Source: XYD12-FULL-36-8 sp964391015 (GTDB lineage: Bacteria > Bacteroidota > Ignavibacteria > Ignavibacteriales > Ignavibacteriaceae). From it: a DNA stretch of 64,000 nucleotides. Both the position numbers and the translations under genes were made by a program. Within the stretch, counting starts at the first letter, position 1; each line of letters opens with the position of its first letter. The notes beneath the pieces were generated by a model. The model did no database searches. It had not been told where the DNA came from and saw only the letters and a list, made by a program, of their open reading frames with translations. Location of the stretch: NCBI GenBank assembly GCA_964391015.1, contig CAYMKU010000002.1, positions 1 to 64,000 of the forward strand, in the 5' to 3' direction. Of the stretch, positions 43,323 through 51,599 are shown one piece after another.

Positions 43323-45833
43323 CTACTTTATTAAAATCATTTTCTTTACTGAAACAAAATTCCCAGCAACTAACTTATAAAGGTAAACTCCAGATATCAG
43401 TGTTCTTTTTCCTAATTGTTCCATCCCAACATTAACCAAATACAAACCTGCACTCTGAAATTCATTAACTAATGTTGTTACCTCTTCTCCCAATACATTA
43501 TATATCTTGAGAGTTACAAAACTATTTTCTGCTAAATTATACTGAATAACCGTTGAAGGGTTGAACGGATTTGGATAGTTTTGTCTAAGTACAAACTCTT
43601 TTGGTTGAATTGATTCACCCTCGACAGATGTTGGGAAATTCTTATCGTTCAATGACCAAAGAGCGAAACTATTTACGCCTGCTAAACTAACACTATTATT
43701 AACAATGTCAACAGTTCCACCTTTTTTTACCCATGTAACACCATTGTCAACTGATTCAAAAAGAGCCAAATTTGTCTCTGAAATTGTATCAAGTTCAGAT
43801 TCCTGGTAATTCATCTTTAATGTTGCATTCAATCCAGTGTTATTTGTCGGTGAAATCGAGTAATGTCTTTTAACACCAAAGTTAAATGCATCACTACCCG
43901 TCCTGCGCAATACAGTTGTAACTCCGGGTGCTGTACTAATTGCATTAATTTCTATTCCAATTCCGCTGAAAGTTTCGTTTGCAGAAATACCAATGCTTCT
44001 TACAGCAGATACTTTTCCTTGAACTATAAAACCATGTGATTCATCTAATTGTGCAGTTGGATTTAAAGTCAAAATCTTATCAGCTGTATAAAGTAAACTC
44101 CCAGTTAATGATAATACTCCATTGACCGTGATAGCTGTTCCAAGAGTGACTCCTTGAGTACCGCTAACAGTAAAATCTTTTAATGTTGATGCCGTAACAG
44201 GAATTTCTTTATCAGTTATTACTGAACTTAGAGTACTTATGTACTCAACATTTACTGTATTTCCAAAGGTTGGAGAGACGGATAGTGTTCCGGTAGCACG
44301 TCTTATAGTTGCCCCCTCAGCTAAAGTTAATATTAAATCATTGTTGACTCCATCATTATCTAACTCACCAGCAGATAATGTGAGCGTATGTTTTATGGTT
44401 GCATTAACACCAAGAGTAACCATTTGTCCAGTAGAAAAAATAGATAGGTCATTTAAAATATTTGTTGTCGGAAATTCGGGACCAGTTGTTATAGATGCAA
44501 CCGTACTTGTATATCGAAGATTGATATTTCCTAAAAATGTCGGCGTGTTAGTGATTAGTCCCGTCGCACGCGAAATGATGACATTATCAGCTAATTGAAT
44601 AGATGCATTCACATCAGAATTATTTAAAGTACCGCTTGTAAGGCGAAGAGTTCCGTTAATTGTTATGGATTGAGGTGAGGCAGCAATAATCTGAAGTTTT
44701 GCAGAGTTGTTGATCTCAAGGCTATCCGAGATTATTCTATTACCACTTAGTGCCCATACTTTAGCCCCTGTCCCATCACCAGCAAAACTTATTTCTAAAC
44801 GATGGTAATCTCTATCAAGTATCGTTTGACTTCCATCGGCTGCAGAGCGCGAATACCTAAAGGTACCATCATTAGTAAATACAGGGGAAAGACTTGTTGT
44901 TGAACTTTTCGTATTAAAAGTCCCTCCTGTATTTACTACAACAGTTGTGGGAGTAGTCAGATTTACGTACCAAACATTTGTGGTCGTTAAATTTTCTAAA
45001 ATTCCACCACTTTTGACTGTAACAGTTCCAGGATTGAATCTCGCAGAATTCCATCCCAAAAGAATTCGAAGCAACCCACCACTCTCAACAGTAATTCCCG
45101 AAAAGTTTAGAAAATTACTACTTGTTGTTGTCAATTCAGCAATACCATAAACAGTCATAACCCCTATTTTTTTTGTTTCCTCACCTGTGTTACTTGCGCG
45201 TCTAATATGTGAAGCACCGCCACCCATTCTGAATGTTCCGCCATTTTGAATTGTTAGTGTTGCAGATGATGCAGTTCCGTTAAACAGCCGTGATTCAATG
45301 TCATCCAGACTATCAAGCAAGAAGACTCCTTGAATTATTTCAAAACTTACCCCGATTCCTATTCGCTCATTTGATCTATCTGTCTTCACCATCCCTCCCC
45401 ATTTATCAATAACAATCTCATTAAATGAAGTTGAACCTGTTACAGTACTCCATCCACTTAATGTTTGAATTGCATCTCCCTTAAATTTTATTTTAGCACC
45501 ATCAGGCCAAGATGTAAAAGATTTATAAGAGTGAGAGGGAATTAAGGTATAATTTCCATAAACTGATAAAACACTTGTCGGTGATCCCATTGCAAAGAAT
45601 CCAAGTGTATCCTGAAAAGAAATATTCTTACACGCAGCATTTGTATTATCTATAGTTATTGTATGACCTGATGCAATTATTATATCAGTAGTCGAGTCAG
45701 GCACAACACCACCAATCCACGTAGAACTAGAACTCCAGTTACCACTCATTGCTGAAGTAATTTGAGCGTAACTATCATTTAACGAAAAAACAACTACTGC
45801 ATATGTACAAAAAAGTATAAAATATCTTTTCAT
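43323..45833 (-). CDS. Surface repeat protein with T9SS sorting domain
   Basis: 836 aa, with GAGGAAATT before the ATG. Signal peptide ends NDSYAQ and is followed directly by the shared domain (SGNWSSSSTWIGGVVPDST, IVIDKWGG, DIESRLFNG, ASHIRRASN). Several T/S/N-rich beta repeats come next (LRYTSTVASITTGPEFP type). The type A sorting domain at the end has NYPNPFNPST, LGEEVTTLVNE and SGVYLYKL. It is the shortest of the four paralogues. No enzyme motif seen. Confidence 0.85.
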   Translation of the reverse strand: MKRYFILFCTYAVVVFSLNDSYAQITSAMSGNWSSSSTWIGGVVPDSTTDIIIASGHTITIDNTNAACKNISFQDTLGFFAMGSPTSVLSVYGNYTLIPSHSYKSFTSWPDGAKIKFKGDAIQTLSGWSTVTGSTSFNEIVIDKWGGMVKTDRSNERIGIGVSFEIIQGVFLLDSLDDIESRLFNGTASSATLTIQNGGTFRMGGGASHIRRASNTGEETKKIGVMTVYGIAELTTTSSNFLNFSGITVESGGLLRILLGWNSARFNPGTVTVKSGGILENLTTTNVWYVNLTTPTTVVVNTGGTFNTKSSTTSLSPVFTNDGTFRYSRSAADGSQTILDRDYHRLEISFAGDGTGAKVWALSGNRIISDSLEINNSAKLQIIAASPQSITINGTLRLTSGTLNNSDVNASIQLADNVIISRATGLITNTPTFLGNINLRYTSTVASITTGPEFPTTNILNDLSIFSTGQMVTLGVNATIKHTLTLSAGELDNDGVNNDLILTLAEGATIRRATGTLSVSPTFGNTVNVEYISTLSSVITDKEIPVTASTLKDFTVSGTQGVTLGTAITVNGVLSLTGSLLYTADKILTLNPTAQLDESHGFIVQGKVSAVRSIGISANETFSGIGIEINAISTAPGVTTVLRRTGSDAFNFGVKRHYSISPTNNTGLNATLKMNYQESELDTISETNLALFESVDNGVTWVKKGGTVDIVNNSVSLAGVNSFALWSLNDKNFPTSVEGESIQPKEFVLRQNYPNPFNPSTVIQYNLAENSFVTLKIYNVLGEEVTTLVNEFQSAGLYLVNVGMEQLGKRTLISGVYLYKLVAGNFVSVKKMILIK

Positions 45834-45886
45834 AATTTCCTCGTATGAAATATTGTAGATAGTATCTTATTCATTCGCCGGTTAAA

Positions 45887-47158
45887 TTAGAATACCACTC
45901 TTAGCTCAACCATTAATCTAGAATATGCAACTCTATCCTCACTCGAAGTAATCGTCCCACTGTTGTTTAGGTCTTTATCCTCTTCATTTGGAAAACTTCT
46001 TGTAAATCTGAAGCTAAGTTGTGATTGATTAAAAAGCCTATAATATAGTCGTAATGAAATTTCATCGTCCTTTGTATTGTAATGATCATTGTCAACGTAT
46101 TCGTTCATTTTTAAATATTGAAGCTGGACGCGCAAATCTGGTAATATCTTTGGAATAACATAAATTCTTCCATATAATATTCTGCAACCTTCCAAATCCC
46201 GACCATGCCATGGAAAATCACCACCTATTTCTCCGTTTACATAACCGTTTCTATCACCCCAGAAAAAGCTTGGATAGGGGGGGCTGAATTGTTCAATTTT
46301 TTTTGTAGAGGCATCGTCTCCTTGATATGCGGCATAACGTGCTTCAACCTTAATTGAACGGAAGGGATCCAATGACCATAAATAACTTATTCCTCCCATA
46401 TAACCAATCCCCCCCTTCTCTGGCAGACCTGGGACAGTATTAAAGGATTGGGTGGCAAGTTCAGCAAAATAATCAAGTTTTTTCTCTAAGAAATTTCCAG
46501 TAATTCCAAAACCAAAAATCTGATTGTCATTAAATGATCCTCTTAAACGTTGAAGGATATAATATGTCATAACATTTTGATCCATAAGTGTAGTTGCTAA
46601 CCTTGCCGTATAGATTTGATCGCTGCCTGGTTCTGGGTATAAGCCACTCTCGCTGAGATTTTGTCCTGTTATTGCACCGAACAGTGTTAATGAAATAGGA
46701 TTATAAGCCAAATCTAGTCTGACACCATCAAATTTATCTTTGAAATAATAAGACTCGCCGAAAGACAAACCATTTCCTAATCCAAATGGTTGACGTCCAA
46801 CTCGCAATCGAGCAACATCGAATACAATAAAATTAGGTTGTGCCATTTCGGTATATATTTGACTGACAGTATAATTCATCGGTCCTGTACCAACTATATT
46901 GCGTATACTGTTGTTAGGGTTCTCAATTACTGTTAATAATTCAGTAGCAAAAGAAATGTTTTTTGATGCCTTAATGTTTCCTTTTAAACTACCGAGGTAA
47001 CGCATATAGGTTTCATCTCCCCTATTATCACGATCATTATAGAATTTGTCTGCGTACCATCGAACACTAAAATCACCTTCAACATTAAACTGGCTTCTCA
47101 CTGAAATAGTTAAGGTAACAACCAAAATAAAAGTGAGTAATAAACTTGAGTTTTTCAT
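45887..47158 (-). CDS. Outer-membrane beta-barrel protein (alginate-export-porin-like)
   Basis: 423 aa. Signal peptide ends ISVRSQ. The mature part is a run of amphipathic strands with aromatic girdles (FSVRWYADKFYND, FDVARLRVGRQPFGLGNG, VRLDLAYNPISLTLFGAI, VKVEAR-type strands) and ends VAYSRLMVELRVVF, a typical C-terminal barrel strand with final Phe. The GRQPFGLGNG and FDGVRLD pattern resembles alginate-export/phosphate-porin-like barrels. Set among polymer genes, it is a candidate outer-membrane exit or uptake channel for gamma-glutamyl polymer (inference). Confidence 0.72.
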   Translation of the reverse strand: MKNSSLLLTFILVVTLTISVRSQFNVEGDFSVRWYADKFYNDRDNRGDETYMRYLGSLKGNIKASKNISFATELLTVIENPNNSIRNIVGTGPMNYTVSQIYTEMAQPNFIVFDVARLRVGRQPFGLGNGLSFGESYYFKDKFDGVRLDLAYNPISLTLFGAITGQNLSESGLYPEPGSDQIYTARLATTLMDQNVMTYYILQRLRGSFNDNQIFGFGITGNFLEKKLDYFAELATQSFNTVPGLPEKGGIGYMGGISYLWSLDPFRSIKVEARYAAYQGDDASTKKIEQFSPPYPSFFWGDRNGYVNGEIGGDFPWHGRDLEGCRILYGRIYVIPKILPDLRVQLQYLKMNEYVDNDHYNTKDDEISLRLYYRLFNQSQLSFRFTRSFPNEEDKDLNNSGTITSSEDRVAYSRLMVELRVVF

Positions 47159-47172
47159 ATTAGTTATCCTTC

Positions 47173-48999
47173 CTATTCCGTTGTTACGACTATACCGGTT
47201 AATTGAGCAACCCCAAGACGGGGACCATTAAACATTCTCAGGATTGAACCTGTTGTGGAGAGATTAAAAATCTGATCATAATCACCGGTTGAATTTGCTA
47301 TCCAAAAGGTTTGCCCATCGAACGCCAAACCTGTAGCAAATCTGTTCGAAGTGCTACCACCAGGCGGTGTTGGAGTTGCAAACATTCCTGTCCATATTCC
47401 ACTTGAAAAGTTATAAGCATAAACACTGTCTAATGAAGTATCATTACAATATAGAATACCATTGGCAAAACAAATTCCACGGGGTTCAACTCCAGGAGAG
47501 CTTATTGAATCTTGAATTGCACCGTTTGAGGGGTTGATCTTATAAATTTTTCCAATTCCACTAACTGCCTGCCACATGAATCCTTGCTGCCAAACAACTC
47601 CTCGTAAAGTCCCTCCAATGATATTGGGCAAGGAGATGGTTGAGAGTGTAGCGAGGGTTGTCCCCGAAACATCAATTTTGAATAAACTTCTTGTTGTGCC
47701 TGAAGATGACAGCCAGAAATTAGTTCCATCAAAGGCAACTCCTTGAACACCATCAGCAGTAACATCACTGGTTTGCCATTCTTTAACAACTGTTGTATCA
47801 GTTAATCTAATTTTATAAAGGTAACGTTGCCCTAATGCTTGATCTGCTAACCATAAATATGGAACTGTGGTGGTTTGTGTAACCTCAAATGCAGAATCCA
47901 AAATAGCTGTTTGTCCATCGGGATTAATAATTTTTACAGTTCTTTTTCCAAGAAGTGCATCAGCAGCAATTGTAAGGTTTACTCTTAACTGGGTTTGAAG
48001 CACGAAAGACACCGAATTTATTTGAATGCCAGATCCAAAATCAGCAGATGTGTTTGTTCCTGGTTTAAAACCACCACCGAAAACATCAATGTCAATAGTC
48101 GTACCTTGTGCACCGCTAACTGGAAGAATTGCAACAATTGATGGAGAAACCCCTTTTCGCACATCAACGTTAGCCCAAACAATTGGTCCTGGATCTGAGT
48201 ATGGTAATTGAAAGCTTTCTTCCACAATTCCAGAATAGGATGTTTTATAAAGAATATCAGAGACATCGCTGCTGTTTACTATCCAAAACTTATTTCCATC
48301 AAACGTTAGGCCTGCAGGGTATCTTGTGAATAATCCTCTGGGGGGAATTGGTGTTGTGAATAGAGTATCGAAGTGTGGTCTATCCAAACGATAATAATAA
48401 ACATAATCTTTATCCGTATCTGTAAAATACAATCCTGCTTCTAAACCACTTCCGTAAACATTCGAATAACCATTTAAATACGTCAGCGCGCGTGGCTCCG
48501 GGGTTGGAATGTCGATGGTTTTTAATACAATTCCATTAGTTGGATTTATTTCATATAATCTAGCTTGAGTATTGTAAGTTGTAGATCCACTATTAATAGC
48601 CCACAAACTTCCCCCAAACCAAGTCAAATCACGTATAGTCCCCTGACCAGCGGGGGGAGCATCAAATGAATTCAAAACATGCAGGCTATCTGTCGAAGCA
48701 TCTATTTGAAAAATTTTATCCGCACTACCTGCTGATGATATCCACAAATATGTTCCATCGAAAGTTATTCCTTGCAAACTTGAGTCGTTAGTAATCGGCA
48801 TTAAATTCCATCTTTTAACTTCCTTAAGTTGAGAATCAAGCATCAACAAGGACACGGAAGAGCGCTCAAGTAAGTAGAAAAAACTCTTGTGGGGAATTAT
48901 TATGGTGTCGTTAGTTCCGTCGGGTTCAAAAATTTCACAAGCAAATGAACTAATGATAAGCAACAAATAAATAACTGTTTTTGTAACCTTTATTTTCAT
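47173..48999 (-). CDS. Lipoprotein with two propeller-like halves around an IPT/TIG domain
   Basis: 608 aa. Lipoprotein signal IYLLLIISSFAC, with GAGGTG before the ATG. Residues about 30-275 and 370-608 are similar beta-propeller-like halves. The first has LQGITFDGTYLWISSAG and GTIRDLTWFGGSLWAINSG; the second has VQGVAFDGTNFWLSSSG, GTLRGVVWQQGFMWQAVSG and FATGLAFDGQTFWIANS. They recall glutamine-cyclotransferase-like or NHL/YncE propellers. Between them (about 285-370) is an IPT/TIG Ig-fold (ILPVSGAQGTTIDIDVFGGGF). Likely a surface binding protein. The internal duplication is clear from the paired motifs. Confidence 0.75.
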   Translation of the reverse strand: MKIKVTKTVIYLLLIISSFACEIFEPDGTNDTIIIPHKSFFYLLERSSVSLLMLDSQLKEVKRWNLMPITNDSSLQGITFDGTYLWISSAGSADKIFQIDASTDSLHVLNSFDAPPAGQGTIRDLTWFGGSLWAINSGSTTYNTQARLYEINPTNGIVLKTIDIPTPEPRALTYLNGYSNVYGSGLEAGLYFTDTDKDYVYYYRLDRPHFDTLFTTPIPPRGLFTRYPAGLTFDGNKFWIVNSSDVSDILYKTSYSGIVEESFQLPYSDPGPIVWANVDVRKGVSPSIVAILPVSGAQGTTIDIDVFGGGFKPGTNTSADFGSGIQINSVSFVLQTQLRVNLTIAADALLGKRTVKIINPDGQTAILDSAFEVTQTTTVPYLWLADQALGQRYLYKIRLTDTTVVKEWQTSDVTADGVQGVAFDGTNFWLSSSGTTRSLFKIDVSGTTLATLSTISLPNIIGGTLRGVVWQQGFMWQAVSGIGKIYKINPSNGAIQDSISSPGVEPRGICFANGILYCNDTSLDSVYAYNFSSGIWTGMFATPTPPGGSTSNRFATGLAFDGQTFWIANSTGDYDQIFNLSTTGSILRMFNGPRLGVAQLTGIVVTTE

Positions 49000-49057
49000 A
49001 GCACCTCTAACAAACGAAATATTATTATAGAATAAATTCTTATTTATGTCTTGATGA

Positions 49058-50263
49058 TCAGCGCAACAACAACATTTTATTTACAATTGAATACGCACTA
49101 CTTGACAATTTATAAAAATAGACACCCGACGGAAATTCCTTTGAATCAAATGAATATTGATAAGTACCTTTAGTTAAATCCTGTTCAACTATTGTATCTA
49201 TTTCTCTACCTAAAACATCATAAATCTTTAGGATTGTATAGGAATCAAATGGAAGTTCAAACTGAATGAGAGAAGAAGAATTAAATGGATTTGGATAATT
49301 CTGATGTAATATGAACCCATCCGGTTGGGCTGATAATTCTTCTATAGAAGTGAGGCCGGGATAGTGCAACAGTATATAAGAATTTATTACTTGATCAAGA
49401 ACTTTAGCAAATGCCCTTACATTTTGGTCATTATCCCTTATTCCATCACGATAAAACTCCAATTGGAATGCGTCAATAGTCCCTCCGAGAAAAGATCCGT
49501 GACGATAAGTACTATAACCACCGTCAAAATAAGGATCAGATCCTGGGTTAGGATAAATAGTGCTTGGCACAGAAGGATATCCCCTCCCCGCAAACAGATT
49601 ACCCAAACTAGTTGCGCCACGCAGTAAAGCTGAGAAATTTAATGGACTATTTAAACCTAGATTTTTTATACTGCTTTTATTTACAAATGTAATCGAATTC
49701 AATTCGGTATCAGACTTTGACAAATCAGTGGACGTGAGCAGGTAACCAATTTCAATCCTTTGAATCGTGTGTCCATGTCCATGAATATCAAAAAAAATAC
49801 CTCTACCATATGTGCTATTAATCTTTTGTCTTGCATAATCAATGAAATAATGATAGTCTCGCCAGGCTTGTAGCGCTAATGGGTTTTCTTGCGCTGCTTC
49901 AGACGAGTCACGATTTGCATCCATTTTTATGCGCGCAAGTTTATTAATAATTAGATGGGGATATTTCCCTGTGCGAATAAAAATTTCATTATAAAGGTAA
50001 CGGGATAACTCTTGGGTATTTAGATCACTAGTTGTTGTTCCTATTGTTCGATCAGGTATTTCTGTCGGCTTTAAATATCCTCCATGCGGTGCAGAAATGA
50101 TAATGGGGTAATTTCCAGCTGTGTATTCAGTATAATTATTGAAACCAAAATATGTTTGCCCTGCAAAGAAAGTTGTATCTACCTGTGCATTTGTTTGAAC
50201 TTTAAATACACATATGCTGAAAGAAAAAAGCAGTACAATATATTTTATAGAATTGTTATACAT
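49058..50263 (-). CDS. Secreted N-formylglutamate-amidohydrolase-like enzyme with T9SS sorting domain
   Basis: 401 aa. Signal peptide ends QTNAQ at about 27. The catalytic domain has SAPHGG (57-62, H60), KMDANRDS (D115, N117, R118) and FFDIHGHGH (D159, H161), a zinc-site layout of the N-formylglutamate amidohydrolase family. The C-terminus is a T9SS type A sorting domain (NYPNPFNSSS, LGREIDTIVE, SGVYFYKL), so the enzyme works at or outside the surface. A free N-formylglutamate substrate is implausible there. Cleaving gamma-glutamyl amide bonds of the polymer made by the neighbouring pgs genes is the obvious alternative (inference). Confidence 0.8.
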   Translation of the reverse strand: MYNNSIKYIVLLFSFSICVFKVQTNAQVDTTFFAGQTYFGFNNYTEYTAGNYPIIISAPHGGYLKPTEIPDRTIGTTTSDLNTQELSRYLYNEIFIRTGKYPHLIINKLARIKMDANRDSSEAAQENPLALQAWRDYHYFIDYARQKINSTYGRGIFFDIHGHGHTIQRIEIGYLLTSTDLSKSDTELNSITFVNKSSIKNLGLNSPLNFSALLRGATSLGNLFAGRGYPSVPSTIYPNPGSDPYFDGGYSTYRHGSFLGGTIDAFQLEFYRDGIRDNDQNVRAFAKVLDQVINSYILLHYPGLTSIEELSAQPDGFILHQNYPNPFNSSSLIQFELPFDSYTILKIYDVLGREIDTIVEQDLTKGTYQYSFDSKEFPSGVYFYKLSSSAYSIVNKMLLLR

Positions 50264-50285
50264 CTATATCGATTGGTAATTAGTT

Positions 50286-51311
50286 TTATTTCTCATTTGT
50301 ATAACTGAAATCAAATAATGAGGGATCGTAGCTGTAATTCTCCAAAGCGGAAGCAGAAAGAGGCGCTTGAATACGAATTAATTCTCCAATCGATTTTTTT
50401 TCTTCATCATCAATAATCGCACGCGATACTACATTAACATTTACTTTTATTTCATCAAATAGATTGCGCTTATCTTCAAAAAGCATTGAATTTATCATCA
50501 ACTCGTTAGGATTTAATATTATTACTTTTCGATGTGTTAATTCATCAAAAGATGAACGGAAGATATCAGTTGAAAAACCATAATGTGTACAACAAAGTGC
50601 TGCAAGAATTGGAGCATCGTCATTTTTCACATTATCTAATGCTTCCGATAAATATATATCAATCATTCCTTTTACAGTTTCACTTTTGGGTGAATCTTGA
50701 ATTTCACTCTCAAGACCAGGACATGCTTGACAAACTATTTTTTGCTCATTTATTCCACTAGCGATGAGCTTTTTTTTATGAGTTTCCGCACTAATTGTTG
50801 TCTGTGTCCCAAAGATAATTACACTACTGCGTTCATTTTTTTTCAACTCAGACAAAATCATCTCAACCCCAAAATCAACAATATCAAGAACGGGAGTTTT
50901 TGAAGTACTTGCAAATTGGGTAAATGGATAGACAACAGAGAGTGTATTACAGGCAATTAAAATTAAATCAGGAGCAAATTTCTTCTCCATACTTATTAAT
51001 GCTTTATCGAAAACTTCTGCCTTATCTTGAAATGTTGGCATTGAGTTATACCCTATGCCTTTCTCTGGTAAAGCATTGAAAAAAATTAGGTTTACTTCCT
51101 CGAATGATTTTGCTGCTTTTAACTTTTCTTCAATACCAGCACAAACTGACATGCCACCCAAGCCTGAATCGGTTACCACCATTGTGATTTTCTTTCTATT
51201 CAAAATTTCCTTCAAGGCGATCTTCACATGTTGTTGAACAGTCTCCTGAGAAAACGACAAATTCGCTATACCAATTTGCAGAATGAATAAAGGATAAAAT
51301 ACTTTTTTCAC
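50286..51311 (-). CDS. Glutamate racemase homologue with signal peptide
   Basis: 341 aa. The N-terminus MKKVFYPLFILQIGIANLSF ending SQE is a good Sec signal. After it the Asp/Glu racemase fold shows VTDSGLGGMSV (D48, S49, G50), LIACNTLS with Cys121, and AALCCTHYGF with Cys241 and H243, the two-cysteine catalytic pair of MurI. MurI enzymes are cytoplasmic and about 260-280 aa; this one is longer and apparently exported. It heads the minus-strand island genes, 22 bp before the FGase-like gene. It could interconvert L- and D-glutamate released from, or destined for, the surface polymer. Catalytic proof is lacking. Confidence 0.82.
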   Translation of the reverse strand: MKKVFYPLFILQIGIANLSFSQETVQQHVKIALKEILNRKKITMVVTDSGLGGMSVCAGIEEKLKAAKSFEEVNLIFFNALPEKGIGYNSMPTFQDKAEVFDKALISMEKKFAPDLILIACNTLSVVYPFTQFASTSKTPVLDIVDFGVEMILSELKKNERSSVIIFGTQTTISAETHKKKLIASGINEQKIVCQACPGLESEIQDSPKSETVKGMIDIYLSEALDNVKNDDAPILAALCCTHYGFSTDIFRSSFDELTHRKVIILNPNELMINSMLFEDKRNLFDEIKVNVNVVSRAIIDDEEKKSIGELIRIQAPLSASALENYSYDPSLFDFSYTNEK

Positions 51312-51599
51312 TTACCAGATAATAGTTATTCTTTGGATGCAAATTGTTATTTTCATAAATAATACCAAATATTACATTTGAAAATGAAAGATTTATCCGA
51401 ACTTTGGGCTTTGAGATACAATCTTTGAGAAGAATTAGCCCCGATCAATGTGCTAAAACAACTCGGTCGCCTGTGGATAGATCGAACATTGAAAATTATT
51501 ATATATGTTCTTGTTGGCATAATCATTGGGAAAATATTTTTAGTTTCTTTCCAACTTCTATTTTTTCATAATCAATTACGCTATCGAAAGAGCTAATTA
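51312..51599. other. Divergent regulatory region between island genes and the kinase/activator pair
   Basis: 288 bp with no gene. It must contain the promoter for the leftward racemase-to-pgs gene series and for the rightward kinase gene. The only strong candidate element is the sigma-54-like site at 51515-51531 on the plus strand. I find no matching site on the minus strand. Confidence 0.5.
51515..51531 (+). promoter_or_regulatory. Candidate sigma-54 (-24/-12) promoter
   Basis: TGGCATAATCATTGGGA has the -24 element TGGCAT and TTG at the right distance, but GG instead of GC at -12. It lies about 70 bp upstream of the histidine kinase start, whose partner is a sigma-54 activator, so autoregulation is plausible. 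Confidence 0.38.
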
